A DNA stretch of 64,000 nt from an uncultured Bacteroides sp. Lineage in GTDB: Bacteria; Bacteroidota; Bacteroidia; Bacteroidales; Bacteroidaceae. Numbering within the stretch: the stretch's first letter is position 1; the number at the start of each line of letters is the position of its first letter. The stretch spans positions 558,001-622,000 of the forward strand of contig NZ_OY782854.1 of the NCBI RefSeq assembly GCF_963678425.1, read 5' to 3'. The notes beneath the pieces are model-generated. The model worked only from the letters and a program-made list of their open reading frames with translations. It did no database searches and was not told the DNA's origin. Shown piece after piece: positions 51,817 to 61,500 of the stretch. The translations under genes were made by a program, and so were the position numbers.

Positions 51817-53085
51817 TTATCTGTAATTTTGAATAATACTATCGTAGGTGGACCGTATTTGGTAGCCCACGTTCTCCCACTTTATATTATCTACTTCTCT
51901 TTTTCCTTCAACCTTTAAGTACTCATACATTGCCGGATAAGTACAAATGGAATAAATGGCATCGGCCATGGCATGAATATCCCAGTAATCTGTCTTAATG
52001 CAATTGTTCAGAATTTCGGCACAACCGGATTGCTTGGAGATAATTGTTGGGACACTAACCTGCATCGCTTCAAGTGGTGAAATTCCAAAAGGTTCTGACA
52101 CGGATGGCATGATATAAACATCACTGGATTTGAGAACCTCGTAAACCTCTTTCCCTTTCATAAATCCGGGGAAATGAAAACGGTCTGCCATACCCCGCTC
52201 GGCCACTAACCTAATCATCTGGTGCATCATATCTCCGTTACCTGCCATTACAAAACGAATATTTTTTGTTCTATGAAGTACCATTGCAGCTGCTTCTACA
52301 AAATATTCAGGCCCTTTCTGCATGGTGATTCTTCCCAGAAATGTGACGATTTTCTCTTTTTTGTTCTTCTTCGGAACAATCTCCATTATTTCTTGTGATA
52401 ATGGAGATACGGCATTGTGTACGGTAGAAACCTTTCTTGGATCCTGATGATATTTATGAATAACCGTTTGGCGGGTTAATTCGCTTACACACATAATATG
52501 ATCGGCATGGTCCATTCCGTTTTTCTCAATGGAATAGACTGTAGGATTTACATTTCCCCGGCTACGGTCGAAATCTGTAGCATGTACATGAATAACTAAA
52601 GGCTTTCCGGATATCTGCTTGGCATGAATACCGGCAGGATACGTCAGCCAGTCGTGTGAATGAATGATGTCGTACTGTTGTTGGCGTGCCACCACACCGG
52701 CTACAATAGAATAATTATTAATCTCCTCCTGCAAGTTGTCTGGATATCTGCCTGAAAATTCAATGCAGCCTAAATCATTTGTGTGTAGATAGTTGAAATC
52801 TGCATAAATGTGATCGCGCAAATCATAATAATCCTGCGGGTTCATATATCCTCCAACTCGGCTGTTTATATAATCCCAACTGACATCTTTCCATACAACC
52901 GGAGTGTTGTTCATTCCTATAATCTTTAAAAAACTCTGATCTTCATCTCCCCAAGGTTTAGGAATGCAAAAAGTGATTTGCATATCTTCCTGTGTAGACA
53001 TTCCTTTTGTCAGCCCATAGCTGGCTGTTCCTAGACCTCCCAATATATGAGGGGGAAATTCCCATCCAAACATTAATACTTTCAT
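51817..53085 (-). CDS. GT4 family glycosyltransferase (glycogen-synthase-like)
   Basis: A 422-residue cytoplasmic glycosyltransferase with the GT-B fold. The N-terminal domain starts MKVLMFGWEFPPHILGGLG, where the Gly-Gly loop binds the nucleotide sugar, and has YDIIHSHDWLTYPAG. The C-terminal domain has VTFLGRITMQKGPEYF and the nucleotide-binding MPSVSEPFGISPLEAMQ with the EX7E motif. The neighbours, debranching enzyme and GH57 amylase, make elongation of glycogen-like glucan the likely role. Confidence 0.92.
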   Translation of the reverse strand: MKVLMFGWEFPPHILGGLGTASYGLTKGMSTQEDMQITFCIPKPWGDEDQSFLKIIGMNNTPVVWKDVSWDYINSRVGGYMNPQDYYDLRDHIYADFNYLHTNDLGCIEFSGRYPDNLQEEINNYSIVAGVVARQQQYDIIHSHDWLTYPAGIHAKQISGKPLVIHVHATDFDRSRGNVNPTVYSIEKNGMDHADHIMCVSELTRQTVIHKYHQDPRKVSTVHNAVSPLSQEIMEIVPKKNKKEKIVTFLGRITMQKGPEYFVEAAAMVLHRTKNIRFVMAGNGDMMHQMIRLVAERGMADRFHFPGFMKGKEVYEVLKSSDVYIMPSVSEPFGISPLEAMQVSVPTIISKQSGCAEILNNCIKTDYWDIHAMADAIYSICTYPAMYEYLKVEGKREVDNIKWENVGYQIRSTYDSIIQNYR

Positions 53086-53100
53086 CGTTATTTCCTCCTC

Positions 53101-55047
53101 TTATATATTATATTTAGAAAGTAGCTTCAGAATCCGTAAGATTTCTGCTACATTCATTGCAAATGAGACTGCTCCCCGGCCCTTGAAAGGTGGGTTTCCA
53201 TCAAATAATTCTGGTATAGAACTAATGCAATGCTTAGTCATTTCCTCCTCAAATCCGATTAACTGACGCTCAACAAAAGAAACTCCGCTCAATTTATAGA
53301 CTCTTAAATAGGCCTCCAGATAAAATCCCATTAACCATGGCCAGGCAGTTCCCTGGTGATAAGCGTAATCTCGCTGTATTTGGGGACCGACATAGTTCGG
53401 ATTATATCCAAAACTCTTGGGACTTAATGAACGAAGTCCTTTGGGTGTAAGTAATTCCTTGGTAGCTATGTCTAATATCTGCTTTTTTTGTTCACGGTTG
53501 AGCGGTGAATATTCGAATGCTACAGCGAATATCATATTAGGACGTACGCTCAAGTCTGTGGTTTGTCCATTTACGTAATCCATCAAGTACCCAAACTCGT
53601 TTAAAAAGACCTCAATGAAAGATTGGGCAGTTTTTGCAGCCAATTCATCCAGTGAATCTGCAAGAATAGAGTCAGTTTTATCACTATCACGTAACAATTC
53701 AGCCACAAAACGAAGAGCGTTATACCATAAAGAATTGACTTCAACAATATATCCGGATCTCGGAGTTACAGGGTGTCCATTTACTGTCGAGTTCATCCAT
53801 GTAATAGCTTTATCTGCACCGTTTGCATATAATAGACCATTATCATGCAAAAACAGGTTGTCATGTTTGCCTTTTCGGATAAATTCAATAATTTCTTTCA
53901 GTAAAATGCCGTATTTTTGTTTACATTGCTCTTTGGAAGTCATTTTGGCATATTTCTGCAAAGCCCATATTGCCCAAAGCAATACATCCGGATCATCTAT
54001 TTCGTAAATTTTGCAATTTATTGGGAGATCATTGATATAGTTTAATATTGCCTCTTGAGCAGTTCCCATTACAGACTCGAATTCTTGGATTTCATCGACG
54101 GCAAGTGTTAGTCCAGGCAAAGAAATGAACATATCACGGGCACGACATTTAAACCAAGGATAACCAGCCAAAAGATAGTGTTTACCTTCCTGCTTGTTGT
54201 GAAACTGGTGGGCTGAATTCTTCAAACAATTGTAAAAACTATCACGTGGGGTACGGTCGGCAGCCTCTTTATTAAATGTTTTCAACAATCCGTGGGTTGA
54301 CGCCTCAGATATACCTGCTGAGAAGATAATACTTTCACCTTTTTTAATGTTTACTTCAAAATATCCGGGCACATACAAGTCTTCATTAAAATCATATCCC
54401 CGTTCCTGTTCTTTGGTATACTCGATACCTTTATACCAGTAAGGTTCAAAATGAAATTCATTTTCTTTATTATGTTGCATGAATAATTCGGGATACCCAG
54501 GATACATGCAGGTCTTTATCCCATTTTCCACTTCCTGATATTCTTTACTGGCATGTGGGTTCTCATGAGTATATTGACGTACACTTCTGAAAGCCAGAAG
54601 TGGGCGAAAACGAAGAGTCGTTGCAGAGTGTGCATCTACTAATGTGTATTTTATCAATATTCTGTTCTCATAATGGACAAAGATTTTTTCTTTGGTAAGA
54701 ATCACTCCGCCAACACGGTAAGTTGTAATAGGGATTTTTTCACAATCGAATTCACGGATGTATTTATGACCTCTCGGGCAATAATTTTCTCCTTGATATT
54801 TATGTAGACCAAGGTTAAATTCTGCGCCATGTTGGACGACTGTTTCATCCAAGGATGAAAGCAAAACATGATTCTCATCATCCAGTTCCGGAATAGGAAT
54901 CACTAATAATCCATGATATTTCCTCGTGTTGCAATCTACTATTGTTGTACAATGATATGCTCCCGATTTATTAGTCCGAAGAATTTCTCTTGGTAAAGAT
55001 TCTTCGAGATTAATCATGAGAGTTTTGTCAAATCGCAGATAACTCAT
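53101..55047 (-). CDS. Glycogen debranching enzyme (amylo-alpha-1,6-glucosidase)
   Basis: A 648-residue cytoplasmic enzyme removing alpha-1,6 branches. The N-terminal domain begins YLRFDKTLMINLEESLPREIL with TNKSGAYHCTTIVDCNTRKYHGLLV, the debranching N-terminal signature. The C-terminal (alpha/alpha)6 barrel has AGYPWFKCRARDMFISLPGL, LLWAIWALQKY, MNSTVNGHPVTPRSGYIVEV and RDYAYHQGTAWPWLMGFYL. The predicted acid residues are the Asp of ARDMF and those near TPR. First gene of a three-gene operon with GT4 and GH57, with gaps of 15 and 19 bp. Confidence 0.94.
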   Translation of the reverse strand: MSYLRFDKTLMINLEESLPREILRTNKSGAYHCTTIVDCNTRKYHGLLVIPIPELDDENHVLLSSLDETVVQHGAEFNLGLHKYQGENYCPRGHKYIREFDCEKIPITTYRVGGVILTKEKIFVHYENRILIKYTLVDAHSATTLRFRPLLAFRSVRQYTHENPHASKEYQEVENGIKTCMYPGYPELFMQHNKENEFHFEPYWYKGIEYTKEQERGYDFNEDLYVPGYFEVNIKKGESIIFSAGISEASTHGLLKTFNKEAADRTPRDSFYNCLKNSAHQFHNKQEGKHYLLAGYPWFKCRARDMFISLPGLTLAVDEIQEFESVMGTAQEAILNYINDLPINCKIYEIDDPDVLLWAIWALQKYAKMTSKEQCKQKYGILLKEIIEFIRKGKHDNLFLHDNGLLYANGADKAITWMNSTVNGHPVTPRSGYIVEVNSLWYNALRFVAELLRDSDKTDSILADSLDELAAKTAQSFIEVFLNEFGYLMDYVNGQTTDLSVRPNMIFAVAFEYSPLNREQKKQILDIATKELLTPKGLRSLSPKSFGYNPNYVGPQIQRDYAYHQGTAWPWLMGFYLEAYLRVYKLSGVSFVERQLIGFEEEMTKHCISSIPELFDGNPPFKGRGAVSFAMNVAEILRILKLLSKYNI

Positions 55048-55220
55048 AGTTATATTGGTTTTTATAAGGTTTAATAGTTACTTTTTTGGCATTATAATTA
55101 GCTCTTACTCCTCAAAAATAGTAAATCTTGTGATAAATGCACACAAAATAATAATTTATTTTTGTTCATCATCATAAATACTAAATGATGCTAAAATCTT
55201 TGTTGGACGAGTTATAAAAG

Positions 55221-55256
55221 AAAAACGCTTTCGGTTATTACACTGAAAGCGTTTTT
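55221..55256. terminator. Terminator between the polyglucan operon and marC
   Basis: AAAAACGCTTTC (55221-55232) pairs perfectly with GAAAGCGTTTTT (55245-55256). It closes the marC transcript (minus strand) and insulates the polyglucan operon. Confidence 0.92.
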
Positions 55257-55296
55257 ATGTATGCTATGATTTTATAAAAGAAAATACTTTTTTAAA

Positions 55297-55893
55297 TCAT
55301 TTTTGAAGAAATGTTATCAGGTTAGTGATATTTGCTGTGAATAGTTTTACTGAAATTGCCAGCAAAATGATTCCAAAGAATTTCCTGACAACATAAATTC
55401 CGCCTTTTCCCAGTAATTTCTCTATTTTTTTAGTCATTCTTAAAACGATATATACCCAAACCATATTAAGGGCCAAAGCAATCATAATGTTAATGCTGGC
55501 ATATTCTGCACGAAGAGACAGTAAGGTTGTAAATGCTCCGGCACCGGCTAATAGAGGAAATACAAGAGGTACAAGTGTAGCTTCCTTAATGGGGCCAGTG
55601 TTCTTAAATATTTCTACATCAAGGATCATTTCCAGCGCCATAAAGAAGATTATGAGTGCACCAGCTACAGCGAACGATTCAATATCTACCCGAAAGAGGC
55701 TTAGCAAAAGATGTCCGGCATAAAAGAAACCTACTAATAGAATAGCTGAGTAAATAGTTGCTATAACTGCATTTACATCGCGTCCTTTTTCCCTTAAATC
55801 TATGATGATTGGAATAGATCCAATTATATCTATAACTGCAAAAAGCACAATAAATGCACTAACCATGTCCTGAAAATCAAATCCAGTGAACAT
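55297..55893 (-). CDS. MarC family integral membrane protein
   Basis: A 198-residue inner-membrane protein with six hydrophobic helices of the MarC/UPF0056 family. FVLFAVIDIIGSIPI is the characteristic first half (usually DPIGNIP, here DIIGSIP), and FPLLAGAGAFTTLLSL carries the PLxxGPG-like repeat of the second half. The function of the family is unsettled; early links to multiple antibiotic resistance were not upheld. Single-gene unit. Confidence 0.92.
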   Translation of the reverse strand: MFTGFDFQDMVSAFIVLFAVIDIIGSIPIIIDLREKGRDVNAVIATIYSAILLVGFFYAGHLLLSLFRVDIESFAVAGALIIFFMALEMILDVEIFKNTGPIKEATLVPLVFPLLAGAGAFTTLLSLRAEYASINIMIALALNMVWVYIVLRMTKKIEKLLGKGGIYVVRKFFGIILLAISVKLFTANITNLITFLQK

Positions 55894-56115
55894 AACTCCT
55901 CCTTATTTTGTTGTAAACTTGTGCAAAGATATTATATTTTTATACATTTTACAATATTTATCGTCTAGATTTACCATTTGGAAAATAATCGTGTTTAAGA
56001 AACGATAAAAAGCAAAAAAGGAACTTGTGTAAATGTATATAATCAAATTTTATCAATATATTTGCAGCGGACTTAAATTGGGCTATTTATAAACTGTAAA
56101 ACCAAAAAGGTTGTT

Positions 56116-56835
56116 ATGGAAACGATGTACGAGACTTTACTAAAGATGCCTCTTTTCCAAGGATTAAGTGAGGAGGAAGTCACAAGAATCATTGGTAAGG
56201 TAAAATTGCACTTTCAGAAATATAGGGCTGGAAGCGTCATTTTTAAGAGGGGAGATATCTGTGATAAACTCACTTTCTTATTAAAAGGTGAACTAATGAT
56301 GGAGTCTAGTGATAAAGATAATAATTTTGTCTTAAAGGAATTTGAAGAGGCTCCGTCTCTTATTGAACTTCATTCTCTTTTCGGAATCAATACTAATTAT
56401 TTTTCTAATTTTATTGCCGAAACGGATGTTGATCTGATATCTATCGATAAATCGTTTATATTAACAGAACTTGATAAATATGATATTTTCCGTTTGAATT
56501 TCCGGAATGTAATTTCTAATCGTGCGCAGCAGTTGCATGAGAAGCTATGGCAAAATAACTATTCGTGTCTGGAAACAAAAATGATTGATTTTTTATTAGA
56601 TCGTTGCGAAATTTCTTTTGGTAAGAAACAGTTGAAGATAAAAATGGAGGATTTCGCTTTGATTATTGGCGAGACACGGCTTTCTGTATCTAAATGCCTG
56701 AACAATTTAGAAAAAGAAGGATTGGTCTTTCTCCGGAGAACTGAGATTGAAATCCCAGATTTAAATTTATTAAAAGAGTGGAAAAACAGGTTCCTTGAAT
56801 CTTTGTCCTGTAATAAAGAAATTGTAAATCAATAA
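56116..56835 (+). CDS. Crp/Fnr-family transcriptional regulator
   Basis: A 239-residue cytoplasmic regulator. The N-terminal cyclic-nucleotide-binding-like domain (about 1-130) includes LPLFQGLSEEEV-type start and YRAGSVIFKRGDICDKLTFLLKGEL; the phosphate-binding cassette Arg-Ser/Thr of Crp is not obvious, and there are no N-terminal Cys of Fnr, so the ligand is unknown. A long helix leads to the winged helix-turn-helix with MEDFALIIGETRLSVSKCLNNLEKEG. A possible -7 box TATATTTG lies at 56057. Its targets are not evident from neighbours. Confidence 0.9.
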   Translation: METMYETLLKMPLFQGLSEEEVTRIIGKVKLHFQKYRAGSVIFKRGDICDKLTFLLKGELMMESSDKDNNFVLKEFEEAPSLIELHSLFGINTNYFSNFIAETDVDLISIDKSFILTELDKYDIFRLNFRNVISNRAQQLHEKLWQNNYSCLETKMIDFLLDRCEISFGKKQLKIKMEDFALIIGETRLSVSKCLNNLEKEGLVFLRRTEIEIPDLNLLKEWKNRFLESLSCNKEIVNQ

Positions 56836-56847
56836 ATAAGAAACTAA

Positions 56848-56887
56848 AAAATGCCTCAAAATACATTGTTAGATTTTGAGGCATTTT
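56848..56887. terminator. Bidirectional terminator between the Crp-like gene and eno
   Basis: AAAATGCCTCAAAA pairs perfectly with TTTTGAGGCATTTT across a 12-nt loop. Confidence 0.92.
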
Positions 56888-56927
56888 AAGTTTTTATGGG
56901 AGTCGTTTTATTTCTTGTTTAGACGTA

Positions 56928-58208
56928 TTATTTTACTCGTTTATATCCATAAACAGCTAAATCTCCCAATTCTTCTTCAATACGAAGCAGCTGATTGTAT
57001 TTTGCCATACGATCAGAACGGCTTAATGAACCAGTTTTAATTTGTCCGGAGTTCGTAGCTACAGCAATATCCGCTATTGTAGCATCTTCTGTTTCACCTG
57101 AGCGGTGTGAGGTAACTGTAGTGTACCCATGGCGGTGGGCCATTTCAATAGCATTTAGAGTTTCTGTCAGAGTCCCAATTTGATTTACTTTGATCAAAAT
57201 GGAGTTAGCACAGCCCTTTTCAATGCCTTTAGCAAGGAATTCTACATTTGTTACAAATAAATCGTCGCCTACAAGCTGACATTTATTCCCGATTTTATCA
57301 GTTAGCAATTTCCATCCATCCCAATCGTTTTCACTCATGCCATCTTCAATGGAATCTATAGGATATCCCTTAATTAATTCTTCCAGATAGATTGCTTGTT
57401 CTTCAGAAGTCCTTTTCTTGCCTTTGTTACCTTCAAACTTCGTGTAGTCATAGGTCCCGTTATGATAGAACTCAGATGATGCGCAGTCCAAGCCGATTGT
57501 AATATCTTTGCCTGGAGTGTAACCGGCTGCTTTGATAGCAGCAATTATTGAATTAAGTGCATCTTCAGTACCTTCCAGAGTTGGAGCAAATCCACCTTCG
57601 TCCCCTACGGCAGTACTTAGCCCGCGGTCTTTAAGAACTTTCTTCAATGCATGGAAAACTTCGGCTCCCATTCGTAGCCCTTCTTTGAAAGACGGTGCGC
57701 CTATCGGACGAATCATGAATTCCTGAAAAGCGATAGGTGCATCAGAGTGAGATCCGCCGTTTATGATATTCATCATTGGAATAGGTAATACATAAGTATT
57801 AACTCCGCCAATATATTGGTATAGAGGTAAGTCCAGATAAGCTGCTCCGGCTTTTGCTACAGCTAGTGATACACCTAAAATAGCATTCGCACCAAGTTTT
57901 GATTTTGTTTTTGTTCCATCTAACTCCAGCATGGTTTTGTCAATCCCTCTTTGGTCGAGTGTTGATCTTCCAATAAGCTTTGGAGCAATTATTTTATTAA
58001 TATTGTCAACGGCTTTTTGTACACCTTTACCTCCATAACGCGTTTTTACACCATCACGTAATTCTATTGCTTCATTCTCACCTGTAGATGCTCCAGAGGG
58101 AACAGAAGCTCTGCCTACAATACCTGATTCCAATAATACGTCTACTTCTACAGTAGGGTTACCTCTTGAATCGAGAATCTCTCTTCCTACAATCTTTTCT
58201 ATTTTCAT
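56928..58208 (-). CDS. eno: Enolase
   Basis: A 426-residue glycolytic enzyme converting 2-phosphoglycerate to phosphoenolpyruvate. The start EIVGREILDSRGNPTVEV, the metal ligands in TIGLDCASSEFY, SIEDGMSENDWDGW and LVGDDLFVTN, the catalytic Lys in SILIKVNQIGTLTETL and the C-terminal SHRSGETEDATIADIAV and GQIKTGSLSRSDR are all present. Length normal. A -7-like TATCTTTG (58242-58235, minus strand) stands 27 bp upstream. Confidence 0.98.
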   Translation of the reverse strand: MKIEKIVGREILDSRGNPTVEVDVLLESGIVGRASVPSGASTGENEAIELRDGVKTRYGGKGVQKAVDNINKIIAPKLIGRSTLDQRGIDKTMLELDGTKTKSKLGANAILGVSLAVAKAGAAYLDLPLYQYIGGVNTYVLPIPMMNIINGGSHSDAPIAFQEFMIRPIGAPSFKEGLRMGAEVFHALKKVLKDRGLSTAVGDEGGFAPTLEGTEDALNSIIAAIKAAGYTPGKDITIGLDCASSEFYHNGTYDYTKFEGNKGKKRTSEEQAIYLEELIKGYPIDSIEDGMSENDWDGWKLLTDKIGNKCQLVGDDLFVTNVEFLAKGIEKGCANSILIKVNQIGTLTETLNAIEMAHRHGYTTVTSHRSGETEDATIADIAVATNSGQIKTGSLSRSDRMAKYNQLLRIEEELGDLAVYGYKRVK

Positions 58209-58234
58209 TTTATCAAAAATTTAAGTTGTTACTG

Positions 58235-58242
58235 CAAAGATA
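58235..58242 (-). promoter_or_regulatory. Likely -7 box of the eno promoter
   Basis: TATCTTTG followed by CAG on the minus strand; no clear TTTG at the expected -33 distance. Confidence 0.5.
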
Positions 58243-58480
58243 AAAGATTATATTACATTTTATCCTTTTAAAGAAAAAACATTGCTATTAAAATAAAGTT
58301 TTTATAAAAGAGGTCCTTTCTTGTACAGATTAAGCATATTTAGTAATACAGCATGAAACTGTAATGCTTTGTTTATCAATATTTATATTTGTTATTTTGA
58401 TTTGTAACAAGTTGCTATTCTTGTATTTAACAATAACTATTCTGCTGGTTTATCTATTATCAGAACTTATTTACCAATAA

Positions 58481-58515
58481 TTTGACCTCATTAAATTCTA
58501 TTCTACATATCTTTG
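58481..58515 (+). promoter_or_regulatory. Promoter of the hybrid two-component regulator
   Basis: TTTG (58481-58484) and TATCTTTG (58508-58515) with a 23-nt spacer, 20 bp before the ATG. ACCAATAA directly before the -33 box resembles the repeated motif at 62738-62795, which could mean autoregulation. Confidence 0.65.
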
Positions 58516-58535
58516 CGTAATCATTAAATCTATTT

Positions 58536-61500
58536 ATGCAGAATATCAACTATCCAATATTACAGAAAGTATCTTTATTTTTACTTTTATTGCTTTATCC
58601 ATTTTTAGCAAATTCTCAAAATGAAATTATTCAGCATTTAAAGTTTAAACAACTTTCTACGCTCAATGGCTTACCTACTGATGAGGTTCAGAAGGTTTTC
58701 CAGGATAAAGACGGTTATATATGGATTGCAACCAGAAGTGGATTGTGCCTTTATGACGGCTATCAGGTGAAAATTTATAAGGCCAATCTATACACTCCGG
58801 AATTGTTCACAAGTAATAATATCCTTTGTCTGGCTGACGATAATAACCATAATTTATGGATCGGAACGCTCGATGGATTAAATATATTGAATAAGAAGAC
58901 TGGTGTAATACGTAAAGTCGTTATTCCCAGAATTGCAAATAATGCAATTTCCTGTATTTTAATTAATAAAGATAATACAGTCTGGGTAGGTACGGACTCT
59001 GGTTTATGCAGATATATACCTCAGAATGATTCTTTCGAAATTTTGGATAAATCGAAGACTAACGGTGCATTGAATCCAACAGCTATAAAGTCTCTTATTG
59101 AAGATTCGAGAGGGAATATTTGGATCGGTACATGGTCGGCCGGACTTTACAGATATGATCCTAAGATTAAAAGGTATTATACATATCCTAAAATGAATAA
59201 TCGTAATTCAGCTCACGTTATTTATGAAGATTACAAAAAGAGAATATGGGTTGGTACATGGAATGAGGGATTGTTCTTATTAGAGAATCCCTATGATATG
59301 AATCATTTGCGTTGGAAGAAATTTGTTCATCAGAATGGCAATCCTAACAGTCTGTCTGATAATATTGTTTATTCAATTTCTGAAGATTTAAATACTCATA
59401 CTCTTTGGGTGGGTACGCGTAGTGGGCTTAGCATAACTCCCCAGGACGGATCGGGGTATTTTATTAATTATCTTCCCGAAAGTGAACGCTATCCGTTAAT
59501 CAGCAATGAAGTAAATTCTATTATCAGAGATCATTTTGGGATGATGTGGATGGGGACAATTGGTGGAGGTGTATGCTGGGTGAACACTAAACAAACTCAC
59601 TTTAATCAATATAATATTGAATCGATAAAGAGTGAGCTACCTACAAACTCGGTGAAAAGTCTTTATGTAGATGATGGCGGACTGGTTTGGATGGGGATAG
59701 GTACATACGGATTGGCTGCATACAATCCAAAAAATAATGTTTGTAACTATTATCCTAAAATTTCGGAATTCTCTAATATAAGTAGTATGCCAACAGTCAA
59801 TACAATTGTTCGCATAAAGAAAACCAATGAATTATGGATTGGTACTTATGATGGAGGTATCTATGTTTATAAGAAAGGTCAGAAGGTAAAGGTGATGTTA
59901 CCTGATAATACTCCTTTTTTAAAAGAAGCTTGTATATCTGCTATTAAGGAAGACAGGAAAGGTAATTGCTGGATTGGTACCCGTAGCGGATTATGTGTTA
60001 GGTATAACAACGGTAAAGGGTATATTTTCAATACTCTTTTGGTTAACAATAAAGATCTTAGCCGTTGTACAATTCGTTCTCTCTGCGAAGATAACGACGG
60101 AACTATATGGTGTGGTACAGGAAATTATGGAGTAATACGTCTTTCCAGAAATCTACAAAATCCTAAATTAACGAAGTTTGCTCAATATTCGTTGAGTAAC
60201 AACAAACTGAATTGTATGGATGCTCTATGTCTGTTTAAGGATAATATAGGAAGACTATGGCTTGGAACTGAAGGAGGAGGACTTAATTTGTATGATAGAG
60301 AAAAAGATACTTTTATTTCTATCAATAAACTTATAAATCTTCCTGGAGATGTTGTAAGCAGTATACAACAGGATAAGAAAGGGAATCTTTGGCTTGGAAC
60401 AAATTATGGTCTTGTCAGGTTACGTGTTGAAAAGAACCTTAAAGAATCGAGCTTCCGTGTCTACACAACGGCGGATGGTCTTCAAGATAATTTCTTTATT
60501 CAGAATTCTTCTTTTAATAAAAACGGAGAATTGTTTTTTGGTGGATATAAAGGATATAATAGTTTCTTTCCTGACAGAATGGAAGATAATGTGATGAAAG
60601 TCCCTGTTGTTATCACAGATATAAAGATTCTTAATCAAAGTTTCGGAACTCTGGATAATGAACTTAGAAATAGAATTTCTGAAGAGACTCCGGGATTTAC
60701 AAAAAGAATAGAACTTCCTTATAAATATAAGAACTTTACAATTGAATTTGCTGCATTGGTTTATAATAACTCCAGAGGAAATAAGTATGCATATAAACTG
60801 GAAGGATTTGATAAAGACTGGCAGTACACGGATGCATTGCATAGATTTGCCAATTATAATAACCTGAAGAGCGGAACTTATACGTTCCGTCTGAAGGCAA
60901 CGAACGAAAATGGTGTGTGGAATGAAAATGAAGTGACTTTAGAAGTGGTTGTTCTTCCTCCTTTCTGGGCTACCTGGTGGGCTTACCTGTTTTATATAAT
61001 TGCTGGAGCTTTGATTGCCCGTTTCTCTTTAAAGGTTGCAAGGAACAGAATGCAACTGAAGAACGATCTGGAAATTCAGCAGATGGAACAGGCTAAATCG
61101 GAGGAAGTAAACCATATTAAATTGCAATTCTTTACTAATATTACTCACGAGCTTTTAACTCCGTTGACTATAATCTCAGCAACAGTTGATGATTTAAAGA
61201 TGATTTCTCCTCAGCATAATGAACATTATGGTGTGATGCAGAATAATATTTCCCGCCTGATTCGTTTGTTGCAACAGATTCTTGAATTCAGGAAAGCCGA
61301 AACAGGTAACCTGAAACTAAAGGTGTCTAATGATAATCTGGCGGTGTTCTTAAGAAAAGAGGTAGAGAGTCTTCGTCCTTTGATGAAAAAAAAGAAGATT
61401 CATTTGTCGGTAGTTTGCGATCCGGAAAATATAATGGGATTTTTTGATCCTGATAAGTTAGACAAGATAGTATATAACTTGCTGTCGAATGCTTCCAAAT